NCBI RefSeq assembly: GCF_029962835.1
Contig: NC_080588.1
Coordinates: 18,742,001 to 18,806,000 of the forward strand
Reading direction: 5' to 3'
Source of the DNA: Magnolia sinica
Taxonomy: Eukaryota > Streptophyta > Magnoliopsida > Magnoliales > Magnoliaceae
Length of the DNA: 64,000 nt
Part shown: positions 24,419-35,612 of the stretch, piece by piece
How the letters are laid out: each line of letters begins with the position of its first letter
Numbering within the stretch: position 1 is the stretch's first letter
Translations under genes and position numbers: made by a program
Notes under the pieces: generated by a model
Databases searched by the model: none
What the model saw: the letters and a program-made list of their open reading frames with translations, nothing else
What the model was told of the DNA's origin: nothing

Positions 24419-24823
24419 GCTCTCCCCACCTAATAAAAATTTCATCCTCGAAATTTAGAACACGACACAACCAATACAAAGTTCACAAGGGAGGGAAATC
24501 CTATCGCTATGGATGTAATCATCAAACACCTAAGAGATGGGGACAACGCCCACGAATATCAGCCTCTTACTCCCAAGACGCCTCACCAGCACTATGATGA
24601 TCCCACTGAACCACAAATCCTGGATCAGAAACGATCAAAACTAGAACGCTAAGCAGCCTCATAATCTTAACAGTAGGGAGCAATATCAGAAAGTTTCTAA
24701 GACATTCGAACTCGGGGATCTAACAAATCTAAGTTCTCAACAATCATAGAGTGTAAGGTAGCTATCAGGAGATATGTGATGTTATCTTCAGGTATTCTCA
24801 AGTTATACTCTGATATTAACTTC
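24419..24823 (-). mobile_element. Array internal remnant 2 (405 bp)
   Basis: Exactly the same length and content as remnant 1: polypurine tract (24419-24431, intact), chromodomain tail (about 24525-24613) and leader. The primer-binding site is damaged: the minus strand reads AATATCAGAGT where TGGTATCAGAGC is expected. All changes there are G-to-A or C-to-T type, as expected of deaminated methylated cytosine. The equal 405-bp length shows that both remnants come from one deletion event. Confidence 0.85.
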
Positions 24824-26733
24824 TGTCACGCCCAAACTCGAAAACCGGGCTTACAAAATTCTCGATCACCGAATCCGACGCCGACAGCCTCCGTAGTGCC
24901 CCATTCTCGGATTCCAGCACTTATATACCAGATTTCGATCCTGGGATCATACAAGGAGGATTTTCCAACGTACATTTGTCTCATAAGAAGCATAACCATA
25001 AGTATACCCAAATCATAAAGGCAACCTCATCACCACATATCCACTAATATAATTATTTGAATACAATGTTGAAAGGGGAATACATATATCGAAATCAAAG
25101 CTCCAAAGGATAGCTGCATGCTCCAAGCTCAACACTGCTACAACCTAACGCCACCCGCACACATCTATCATATATAAGCTTATAAAAGCTTAGAGGGTGG
25201 TAAAAGTGTGTGCACAAGATAAGTATCAAGTGTACAATAAAGCCCATAAATCATACATCATCATAATAAGCGAAAATAATGACAAGATCATGAATCATAC
25301 GATATCAGAGTATGTGAAAATATGCGGTAAGTCCATGAGTGCTATCAGCCGTACCAAGGCCATGCGATGCAAAACATAATAAGACAATAACAGATGCTAA
25401 GGATGCAATGTAATATATAAATCCTGATGAGTCACGAATACCATCAACCTCATCTAGGCCAACATAGTAACCCAAAATGCTAAGTACTGCAGATAGAATG
25501 TGATATGCGGTGCGAATGAAATGACCATACTGGAATATGAAATCGGGATGAAAGTACGAAGTATCATAGGTTATGGGATCCATCACAAGGGACTTCTATA
25601 TAAACCAGTCTCATACCTAAATTTGGATAGTCAGACACAATGTGGTAAACTCCTGATCTCAGGTTAGTCGCGTGCCCAACCAAAATCCTGGCCATGCAAA
25701 GGCACACGTGACAAATAATTACGCACCACCAACCCGAGTGGATAGTGAATGAATGAATGAATGGATATGTAATTCCTCAATAAGTCCACATATCAGTACA
25801 ATTGCTCTTTAGAAAAATCACCGGGGCCTATTACACTCCACTCTGACTGCCTCCTCCCTAACTGCACAGCCCAGTGAGTGGAAGAGACCTCACTATCCAC
25901 CTACCAATATCGGGCCCGACTCATTGATAGCGGACCCATTTATGAGCTGGTCATACTCAGCCTAACTTATAGCTCCCTCACTAGGGCGGATAAGGCCACA
26001 CCCCCTTCTAACCAACCACGATACAGTGGGAGACATGACCTCATGGTATAGGCACTGACGCTCATATTCCACTCAGACTAGACATTGGAGCATCTCCTGG
26101 AACCAAGGAGGTTCTGAGATTTTCACCCAAGGACAACCTAAGTGCCCACAGTGCTAAAACGAGGTATTTTCGGTGTCCCATTTAGCCATCCACGATGTGC
26201 TTGTGGAGGTCACGACCCTGATGTCCCGAGGGCGTACAATGATCAAGTCACATATATGTGAGATGCATGAGTCACACTATCCATTCATGTATCAATCCTG
26301 CGCATATGGCGCGATAATGTGGACACTCCATCTCATAAGGAGTCCCATAAATAGTTTGCCCAATGGCATATGCTATGATTAAACATTCCTCATATCAGGC
26401 ATACATATGATGTGTATGGTCATGAATCCTAGAGTTATACTAAGCATTTTATATGGTGATGAACTATCCTCACAACGAAGATGGTCCTTGATGGCCTACG
26501 CACAACAAGTATGGGCCTATCAATGGGCCCTAGGGAGAATTATAATGTGGACATTTAACAAACATTATTCTTATAATGTGGCGTCAAACCAACATCACTC
26601 TCAAGGCACGGCCCTCCATAAATGTCATTACATAACCCATGGTCGAATCACACAATGCAATAGACCTTGTATACATCTCATTGGGCCTCGACCCATGGGC
26701 CTCAAATACATCAAATGAGCCTCATAATATGGG

Positions 26734-26773
<40 letters not shown>

Positions 26774-27052
26774 AGTTGGGCCTCAACAATAGGCCTTGAA
26801 TGCATCACGATAGGCCTCAACCCATAGGTCATAATACATCAAATGGGCCTCAACCCACGAGCCCTAATACATCAAAATGGGCCTGAACCCATGGGCCCTG
26901 ATACATCACAATGGGCCTCAACCCATGGGCTCCAAATATATTAAATGGGCCACATCATATGGGCCTCATATGTATCAAGTGGGCCTTAATAGCAGGCCAT
27001 AAACATATCAAAACGTCACAATGGGCCAATCACATGGACCATATGCGTATCA

Positions 27053-27398
27053 TATGGGCCTCAATGGACGACCACAAATAAATTAAGATGGGCCTCATAC
27101 ACATACTAAGGTGGGCCTCAATGGATGGCCATAAATAAATCAAAATGGGCCCCATACATATACTAAGGTGGGCCTCAATGGACGACCACAAATAAATCAA
27201 GATGGGCCTCGTACACATACCAAGGTGGGCCTTAATGGATGGCCATAAATAAATCAAAATGTGCCCCATACATATACCAAGGTGGGCCTCAATGGACGGC
27301 CACAAATAAATCAAGATGGGCCCCATACATATACCAAGGTGGGCCTCAATGGACGGCCAAAATAAATCAAGATGGGCCTCATAGATATACTAAGGTGG
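27053..27398. repeat. 57-bp tandem repeat in array LTR 3
   Basis: About six imperfect copies of the same unit as in LTRs 1 and 2. One unit near the right end has lost a base (GGCCAAAATAAATC), which shifts the phase of the repeat. Confidence 0.8.
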
Positions 27399-27597
27399 GG
27401 TCCACTTGAACTCTAGATCTGTCTTATTTTGTTTCAAGCCTTAAAATGGGCTTGCCCAAAAGGTTGGATGGTTTGGGTGCAACACATGCATCATGGTGGG
27501 TCCCATATAGACGGATGGCATAGATGAAACAGGTGGGTTCCACGAAGGGCCCACCATCAGGTATATATTATACATAATATATAATATATACAATATA

Positions 27598-27600
<3 letters not shown>

Positions 27601-27648
<48 letters not shown>
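27601..27648. repeat. AC dinucleotide run in array LTR 3
   Basis: About 24 CA units, the longest of the three allelic-like runs in the array. Confidence 0.85.
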
Positions 27649-27649
<1 letters not shown>

Positions 27650-29734
27650 CACACCAGGTGCAGGCCCCACACGTGGGGTGGGTCCCACCGTCTAGTAATA
27701 TGGACGGTGTGGGCAAGACACATACACCATAGTGGGTTCCATCGTCCAATCATCTAGACGGTGTCGAACATAATACATACATCATTGGGTCCCACGTGGG
27801 GCCCACCATAATGCTTATATGCCATCCAACCTGTTGATAAGGTTACGCTGACCTGGCTGGAAGAAAAAAAAATTTCATATTGATTCAAAGCTTCTGCAAC
27901 CCAAAAAGGGTTTCAATGGCAGACATTAAATCTCTACTGTTTCCTGTGATGTGGGCCACCTGAGCTCTAAATGGGACTGAATTTTTTGGAGGGGGCCCGC
28001 TTCAAGAATGGGCCCACCCTATGAACGGTGTGGATATATAGAATACATCATGGTGGGGCCGACACATTGGGCCCCTGTCCTGCCCGCCTGTCTCCATGGA
28101 CGCGAGTAGCGTCCGGCTGCACAGCAGCAGCAGGCGCTACCCCTCTTCCTTCTTATTTTATTTTTTTAAAAAAAATATTATTTTCTTGTGGTTTTTCACG
28201 GGTGTGGCCCGCATCGAAAATATCCACCTCGCCCACTGGTCCCCATAACTCAAGGCTAGCCAAACAAGCCCAATATTGAATATATTTTGGGGTACAAAAA
28301 TGACAGGGAGTATTTCAATGGTGAAAACGCTGTTTGCTATGCTATGGCCCGCCCAAAAGATGGATTAGCCCCATTTTTTGGCTCAACATCTAAAATGATC
28401 TGGTGAATGGGATGGACAGTGTGGATTAAACCCATACTTCAAGGTGGGGTCTACATAAGCAACCCACCGCAAACTTTTAAATCAAGCTAAAATATAAATA
28501 TTTATTACCTCGTCAGGACACCACACTGACCATTTACACTTCACGTAGTTGCCACGTCCAGTGTCCCTGGACGCTGGACAGCTACATATAACACATTTAA
28601 AGGTGGGCCCCACTTATAGGCGCGCTGCCTAGGTGGGCCACCAAATGGTTTGGTGGTGTGGATAAGATATACATCAAGGTGGTGTGCATCCGAGTGGGCC
28701 ACACAACCACATCATCATACAACAATGAAAAAAGAGAGACGGGACATGTGATGGAGGGACCCCGCCACTATGGGCCCTCCCTTCCATACATCAGAATATC
28801 AATCAAGTGGGTCCTATTACATGTGGGCCCATCAAATCAAAGATCAACGGTGAAGATTCCTTCTCCACCAAAATGGAAGGTCTAGATGACCTCTAGTCAT
28901 GCAAGGAAAATAAACATCATGATAGGGTCCATGGAGAATGGCCCTATCATGGAATGATCATGAGAATCAAGGTGGGCCATCGGCCACGCCTAGGGTCCAA
29001 AGTGAGATCCATACCATCAATCGGTAGGCCTCACTTGGCCCTTAAAAAAAAAAAGAAATCTAGGCCTAATAGAGCACCCACCGTTCGATCTTCTCGGTCC
29101 GTTGGAACGCTAGTCTCCATGTGCTTCACTTTGATGAAGAGGATGAGAAATGGATGGCTAAGATGAAGGATTTTTGGGATGAAAAAGTGGGCCACACAAA
29201 ATCACTTTTCTCTCACACTTGGGATGCTTGGACGTCCATATTTTTCTCTCCTTTATTGCTTGGAAATGTGTGAAGAGAAAGAGAGAGAGAGAGGGAGGAT
29301 TGTAAGGAGAGAGAGTGATGGGTGATGGATGTGAGGTGATGGTGTACTTAACCAGCATGGGTGTGTAAGAGAGAGGGTGAGAAAGAGTTGACTTTGGAGT
29401 TGCTTGAGTTGAGGAGAAATAAACCATTGATTGATTGATTGATGAGACATGTCATAGAGATTCTCTTGGGATTGTAAATGCGCGGTGTTTCTTCGAAATA
29501 AATGCCGGCGCACATCTTCCTGCCAGGGTATCGAATCGGTACGTGAGTCGCAGTGTTAGAACCGAGGTGACTGCGGTCGTAATGATACAAGTTTCAAATT
29601 AAGCTAACTCATTTCTAAAGGATACGACTTAGGGTCACGCGCAAACATTGATTATACGTCGCAGGTTGCCGGAATTCTTCGGGAAGGATCACGGGAGTCG
29701 ACGAAACAGTACAGATTAGGATACGGGTCTTACA

Positions 29735-29739
29735 ACTAT
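29735..29739. repeat. Target-site duplication ACTAT (right) of the array
   Basis: Follows the LTR end TTACA directly and equals 14084-14088. Confidence 0.9.
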
Positions 29740-31211
29740 TCATTTATCTCACAACACCTAGTGGTCAATTCTTCACATGATCATACAATCCGGCCATCTG
29801 ATCACGTGAATAACCTTCAAAGTACCACCTAGATTAGGATGGGAGCCTTGATACCCGTCGATGGTCAGATTTGAATGCAATCAGGCCATCGGATCGATAA
29901 GAATCCATAAATTTATTACCAAGGCCTAAAAGTATAGCCCAAAACCCATAATTTATCTATGCATTTCTTAGTCATTACCAATGGATCATCTAACCATTGA
30001 GATTATTGTTGATTTCTACCCAAGCAAATCCCTAGGACCTGTTAGATGGAAATGGGTTAACCTTAAAAGAAATCGAGACGTTGGCGTGATAGGAAAGGTT
30101 ATTTTGCATTGCAAAACAAGTCATGGGGCCATCTGAGTTTTAGATCAACCACACCCTGTGGACTCACCTATTGCTATGTAACAACCCATACATCAACTAC
30201 AGTGTAAACTGTTAGCATGGCCCACCTGAGTTTTGATATTTCATCATCCATGGTTAAACAACCTAGTGGGACCCAGGGAATATAATAGACAGTACAGATC
30301 TTATTGATCATCGTTGTCGGCCCAACACTTACGACGTGTGTGCACAGAATGTGCATGCTCTTGCATCACACCACACGAAAGTGCTGGTCAAACAGAGCTT
30401 GACCCGAGCCATACCAGAGAAATTCTCTCTCTTTCCCACCGCAGCTCCAATTCAAACAAATTATGCTCATTACAACGTTCCCGTGGGCCACCACTAATCA
30501 CGTAGGTGATCTGAACTATCCATTAGTAGCATCCCTCACAGCCGACCAAGACCCAATCGACGGCCGGGCAAAAGTCTTATCATGAATAGTTGTGGGGGCC
30601 ACCAGAACACGGATCGATCCCAAACCTTGAACCGATACCCGAAATTTTCCCACCAAGCTGATGAATGTGGTAGATCTTTTAAAAAAACAATGAAGATAGG
30701 CCCCATGAACTCCAGCAAGGATCGGATTCCAAACCCATTCCACACCTTTGCTCGAAAATAGCGCCAGCTAAGAAACCGGCATAACTCCAAACTTCTTTGC
30801 GTAGGAAACCCGAGGGCGGTTACAGGACCCTAATCTGGACCATCCAAAATGAAGAGGATGGACTTTCGATCCCCTCTACGACATCTAAAATAAAGGAAGA
30901 AGTCCTGCCACGATTGGAACCCCGAATTTTTTGGACATCTGTGTGAGCTACGAAAGTATCGTCCCAATGAAAATGATTGACGCAAGGTGTCCAAACTGAG
31001 AAGCGTAGCTTTAATCTGAACCGTCCAGACTATGGAGAAGAGGAGTTTGATCCCTCCCAAGCTGGCCAAAACAAAAGAAATCAATTTTCAAGAAACAAAC
31101 CACACCACCTGCTTTTACGCACTTTTGCGCAATAAGATTTACGTAAGGAAACATTTTCATTTCCCTCACTGCACAAGAAGATACGTAGAAGAGCCTGGAT
31201 ACTCTCCTACC
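29740..31211 (+). mobile_element. LTR G, remainder of the upstream (U3-like) part
   Basis: Continuation of LTR G after the nested array. No coding signal; the open frames at 30536-31084 on the minus strand show no family motif. It holds repeated GGACGGT-type words (GGACCATCC, GAACCGTCC) and leads to the TATA box at 31212. Confidence 0.65.
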
Positions 31212-31218
31212 TATAAAA
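31212..31218 (+). promoter_or_regulatory. TATA box of LTR G
   Basis: TATAAAA in the context CCTACCTATAAAATCCCTCC, followed within about 30-130 bp by a purine-rich leader. This is a plausible polymerase II start for the LTR transcript on the plus strand. Confidence 0.55.
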
Positions 31219-31340
31219 TCCCTCCTGTTTGACCATAGGAGAGAAAGAACAGAGAGAGAAAGCTTCAGCCGTCCACAATACACGCTAACGAGAAAGGAGA
31301 GTGGAGAAAGAAGAGAGCTTCTTTGCTGCTGAAAGACATC

Positions 31341-31495
31341 CCAGCAAAGCAAAGAGAGAGACAAAGAAAGAAAGAGGAAGAAATAAATGAAGAGAAAGAA
31401 AGAGGAAGAAAGAAAGAAAGAAAGAAAGAGAAAGAAAGGAAAGAACGAGAGAAAAGAAAAGAAAAGAAAGAAAGAGAGGAGAGAAGGAAGGAGGC
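31341..31495 (+). repeat. GAAA/GAGA purine tract downstream of the LTR G TATA box
   Basis: Almost pure purine on the plus strand (runs of GAAA, GAGA and GGAA) for about 155 bp. The Lys/Glu-rich frame through it is a composition artefact. Confidence 0.8.
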
Positions 31496-32040
31496 TGAGT
31501 GTGAGCAGCTACTCACGAGATCACCAAGTTGTACCGAGTTGACTCAGCGTAGAGGCTTGCTAAACCTTAAGGTTGTTGGATTAAGAACGGTTGTTAATCA
31601 AACTAGGTGGATATCTACAATTCACTCAAATTCAAATCCTTAATTAGGTTGGAAACTACTTAAATCCCAATCTACATTTATATTAAACTCTAGGCAAAGT
31701 GTTGATCAACTATACAATTCCCATGATGTGGAAAACTAATCATATGAATCTTATTAATATTGCTAGAATTGTATACTACAACACACATATCCAAGGTTAA
31801 GAGCATGATTCTACTCGAAAGGTGAGGGTTTATTCCTTTAAGCTTACAGTAATTAAGTTGATGTGTTATTATCTTGCATTTTATATACTATGTTTCATAA
31901 CATTATGAATTCTCCCTGCAATTATATGTTTTACCATCAATTATTTGCCCTTCAAGATTATAGAATAATGTTGATTACATGAGATCTTTATGAATTTATG
32001 TGGGACGATGAATACAAGCATTGCCCTTGCCTTTATCAAC

Positions 32041-32220
32041 TTATTGAGTTGGCCCTTGCCACTCTCATCTATATTGAGTTGGTCATTACCACTCTCCTTA
32101 TTATTGAGTTGGCCATTGCCACTCGTCTATTTATGAGGTAGCCATTACTACTCTTCTCTTTGTTGAGTTGGCCATTGCGACTCTCCTCTATATTGAATTA
32201 GCCATTGCTACTCTCCTCTT
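32041..32220. repeat. 30-bp minisatellite in LTR G
   Basis: Six copies with a 30-bp period, consensus roughly TATTGAGTTGGCCATTGCC followed by ACTCTCCTCTA. They start near 32041, 32071, 32101, 32131, 32161 and 32191. Confidence 0.8.
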
Positions 32221-33210
32221 TTCTGAGCCTTATGTTATTTACCTTTAAGGCTTGGGCATGTGTCTTGATATTCCAAAACCCTTGTGATCTAGTTTATATT
32301 CTCTATAAGTGTAAGTGATGTGTTAAGAGGTATCACAACTAGTGACTCAATTATTATATCATGGACGTAATGCGCTCTGGGTAGAGACCCTCTTGGTTGT
32401 CACATAATTCCATGAGTTTTTGGGTAGTAATGCACAAATCAATGTGTGTAATTCACAAATGTAGTGTCACATCACTTTTGGGATTGGATGTCGGAAATAG
32501 TCACTCCATGAACAAACCGTTTCATGTAATTCATCCAGCTCATGTGTTGTGCGCCTTGAGATGTTCATATAAATCCATGGTAGTGTTGGCCATGTCGGCG
32601 AATATCTGTAGTTATGGGATGCGAGTCGAGTCAGATTTTCTATGAACCGTATCCCACATTGTGATGATCACTACGTATAATGAGCTGCACACACTTTGCT
32701 AGGTATGCATCTCATGTAGATTATTTGCGCATGCTAATGCCCTCATAGTAGTGGAGTACAGGACATATCAGACCTTTGCATTACTTTTATGAATCTCTTG
32801 AATTATTGATAATCTTAAAGGATAACCATCATTATGAGTAGGGCAATGACCCTCTCCAACCATACAGATGATGCAGGTGATGTAGAGATTGAAGACCACG
32901 AGGACCATCTCCCTATGAAAGAATAAGAAGATGGTTTTATAAATTAGTTTTATACTTTTGCTGCGAACTCGATAAATGTAATAAGCTCTCATTAAGAGGG
33001 CGTTTGATTAGTTATTGAATTCTTATACTTTGATGAAATAATTAATGCAATCGATTTTATTCTCATGAATGTTACCTTCATGAATGTATCTGGATGTGAT
33101 CTAAAAAAAATGAGGTGCGATTTTTAAAGCATCCAATTCATTATATTATTAACACCCAATTTCCTTGGGCATGAGTATAAACTCTGGCCGTGAAATTTTG
33201 GGATGTTACA

Positions 33211-33215
33211 TATAG
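33211..33215. repeat. Target-site duplication TATAG (right) of LTR G
   Basis: Directly follows the LTR end GATGTTACA and equals 13780-13784. Confidence 0.85.
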
Positions 33216-33813
33216 AGTCTAGTTAATTAGTAGATTTTTTTTAAAGTTCTCTTAATGAATTGATAAATAGAAAGTTTAAATATTAATTAACTCTCGTTCA
33301 CAATTCATATATAACTCATGTTTTGTGAAGTTTACTTGAACTCCTAATTTTAACATGATGATTACTTAAAAGTGTTAGGAACCAAGTATAGAGATCCTTA
33401 TCTACCTTAAGTGTAAAAAGAAGAAGAAAAGGACTAGTTAAAAAATAGTGAGATTGAAAATACCTACCTATTATATGCGTTTTAATGGAAAAACAAAGAA
33501 AAAGAAGGAAAAGAATGGAAATAATGTGAAAGCCATCGATATAAAATCAAAAGGCTGAAAAAGTAAGGGAAAAGGGAGATAGGTTCGAAATCTGTAACTT
33601 GTGTTAATCTATCCACATTGAATAATAGTTATTCGGTTTGAATTGAGCCGCAAATCCAATTCTGCCACACCTGCATTCCAATTGCCGAAAACCAAGCAGC
33701 AACAATTTTTAACATGCTTGATGGGACCCTATCTCTAATTTACAAGTGTAATATTGCCAATTGAAATTATGAATAGAAGAAGTATTCGAATCATTGAGGT
33801 TGATTCTTGCACA
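33216..33813 (+). mobile_element. Athila A 3' untranslated region, right part
   Basis: Continues the non-coding sequence interrupted at 13784. The block AAAGTGTTAGGAACCAAGTA (33371-33390) then GAGATCCTTATC matches the reverse complement of Athila D at about 36145-36180. The GGGAGATAGGTTCGAAAT stretch (about 33569) matches Athila B near 56905. No coding frame. Confidence 0.65.
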
Positions 33814-34161
33814 TGTAACACCCCGAACTTTTCAATACTTGAGTATTGAAAGTTCTCAAGTGTTACCATGAAATTAAATTTGCTATATATATGTGTATGT
33901 CACCAATTTGGCCTATCCTAACCTTACATCTATTCTCTAACTTGAATCTCACCATTGGAAATAATCTTCATCCATATATCAAGTCATCCGACCGTTGATT
34001 TTTAAGACACGACCATCAAATATCCAAGTATTCTCACATGTCCATCATAACCAACCATTCAATTAACTATTCACCATTAGATAAAGATATCTGACCGTTC
34101 ACTTTAATTTTGGACCACCCAATCATAGTAAACTAACTACTTGATCTCCATATCCGCTGAT
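33814..34161 (+). mobile_element. Second LTR G copy, truncated
   Basis: Starts TGTAACACCCCGAAC and tracks the first 250 or so bases of the LTR at 13785 (GTATTGAAAGTTCTC, ACCTTACATCTATTCTC). It is cut at 34161, where the minus-strand Athila D LTR begins. The five bases before it are GCACA; the other end is not in the window. Confidence 0.65.
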
Positions 34162-35612
34162 TGTTCACAACCCCGAGTGTATGGTCGCGATGTAGTAATA
34201 ATCTCAATGAGATTAAGGTCGAATCCATAAGGACTTACCTTGTACGTATTCTGAATTAACTAGAATTAGAACTAGAATCTAAAATCTAAAAATTTATAGA
34301 GAAATTATTGTGAATTAAATCTATCAAAGTAATGAAAACTAGAACGCCAAGGATCCACTTGTAGTTATTAAGATAATACTTGATTCAAAAAAAGCACAAC
34401 TGGAATCAAAGTCCTATTCTATCCACAACTGGAATCAAAGTTTTATTCTATCCAGTAGGATGATGGAGCAATTAAACATAATGTAGTGCTAAAATGTATT
34501 AGATTAGTTCACACATGAACCACCAATCCCATGATCGTGAGGAATTCATGAATCAACCATGCCCAAAACGATGGTGGATCATAAATTTTATAAATCACAC
34601 GATTGGAAAAACGGGTAAGAAGATATTAAAAGCTTCCCGAGCATCTAGTGTAATTTCAGTCACCATAAATCATAGAAAACTGAAAATATTTCTTTATTCA
34701 AACCAATAATCAATAGAAGTTCAACATAAACTTGAATCAAAATAAAATAAACTATACGCTTCACCTCTTAGCTCTAGCTAAGAGATTAGACAACCAAAGA
34801 CATGATTAGGCTAAAACTCATAAAGAAAAACATGAAAAACTAAGGAAGAAGAAAGAACTCCTTAGAAGATGCTACACCCATGGCTCTATCCTCTAACCCT
34901 AATTCATGCTTAAAATACCTTAGAGAACCCCAATATATAGGCTTTGTTTGACCGACTTTGAAAACCATCTCAAATTTACGTGCTCTGCGCGCTCTTTCAC
35001 ACTACATAGTTATCGATGTCATCAACGGACATTCAATGTCATCGAAAAACTCCTCATTGTCATTGGAAATGGTCCAAAACTGTTTAGCGAGTTAAGCTTG
35101 AAAATCTCAAAAATCTCGATGTCATCGAACTGGCTTCAATGACATCGAACCTTATCTTCAATGGAATTGAAGGGTCTTCGATGGAATAAAAAATTGCTCC
35201 TTTTAGTCCAACAACCAAACTTGATTTTTTCCAAAATTTTCAATGTGATCAAGCCTCATTCGATGACATCAAACACTTACTTTCGATGGCATCGAAGTGT
35301 GTTCAGTGTCATTGACAGTCAAGTTCAGCAACTTCTAAATTTTGCGCTTTGCAAACTCAATTTTTTTTTTCCTTCCTCACTTGGTTTCCTTAGATCATGG
35401 ACTCTTGAAATCTTCATTTTTAGCCTCCAATTATCCAATCCTTGCTTTGCCAATACTTGAGCATCAAATCCATGCTTTTAGCATTCTTTTCACCTTATGC
35501 TCTCGAAATCACCTCACAAGACAAACATACATAAATATATCGATTAAGTGCTATTATATTTATAAAACCAAAGTATAAACAGGAGAAGATATGCAATATT
35601 TGACAGTTAACA
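34162..35612 (-). mobile_element. Athila D 3' LTR (1,451 bp)
   Basis: On the minus strand it runs from TGTTAACTGTCAAATATTG (35612) to GGGGTTGTGAACA (34162), closely parallel to the Athila B 5' LTR ends. It holds the TTCGATGACATCGAA-type minisatellite (about 35005-35325) and a minus-strand TATA-like CTATATATTG (34931-34940). A purine-rich stretch and GGGACTAGCAAAATG flank it on the internal side (35613-35650). Confidence 0.75.
35005..35325 (-). repeat. Near-palindromic ATGACATCGAA minisatellite in Athila D LTR
   Basis: Irregularly spaced copies of TTCGATGACATCGAA and variants, upstream of the LTR TATA-like box. The same motif is repeated in both Athila B LTRs. Confidence 0.65.

Larger units (their letters stand above)
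14089..29734 (-). mobile_element. Triple-LTR chromovirus deletion derivative (LTR-405 bp-LTR-405 bp-LTR)
   Basis: Three near-identical LTRs of 4,940, 4,985 and 4,911 bp, separated by two 405-bp internal pieces, total 15,646 bp. One 5-bp duplication (ACTAT) brackets the whole. Each internal piece keeps a primer-binding site for initiator-Met tRNA (decayed in the second), the tail of a chromodomain and a polypurine tract. These place the element on the minus strand and in the Tekay/Del chromovirus group. Gag and almost all of pol are missing, so it could only have moved using proteins from a relative. The extra LTR unit is best explained by unequal recombination after insertion, or by integration of a multimer. 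Confidence 0.88.
24824..29734 (-). mobile_element. Array LTR 3 (element's 5' LTR), 4,911 bp
   Basis: Ends TGTCACGCCC and GGGTCTTACA on the plus strand. Contains the 57-bp repeat (27053-27398) and the longest AC run (27601-27648). It ends against the target duplication ACTAT at 29735-29739. Confidence 0.88.
13785..33210 (+). mobile_element. Solo LTR of family G, split by a nested array
   Basis: Starts TGTAACACCCCGAAC and ends GGGATGTTACA, with near-complementary termini and the 5-bp duplication TATAG on both sides. After removing the nested array (14089-29734) and one copy of its duplication, about 3,775 bp of LTR remain. No internal region or second linked LTR lies within the duplication, so it is a solo LTR left by LTR-LTR recombination. 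A TATA box (31212-31218), a purine-rich leader (31341-31495) and a 30-bp minisatellite (32041-32220) support the plus orientation. The host is the Athila A 3' region, and the Athila D copy at 36.3-36.4 kb shows that region uninterrupted. Confidence 0.85.

Noticed and set aside
14089..29734. Interpretation as a triplicated host segment or tandem gene family
   Set aside because: The units have TG...CA ends, a tRNA primer-binding site, a polypurine tract and an outer 5-bp duplication, so an LTR retroelement explains them; they hold no gene.
31323..31643. Lys/Glu-rich frame resembling a charged coiled coil
   Set aside because: It is the translation of a GAAA/GAGA purine tract in an LTR leader; composition explains it.
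13785..34161. LTR G at 13785 and the copy at 33814 as the two LTRs of one element
   Set aside because: The first LTR has a matching duplication at its own two ends and the 598 bp between them is Athila 3' sequence.
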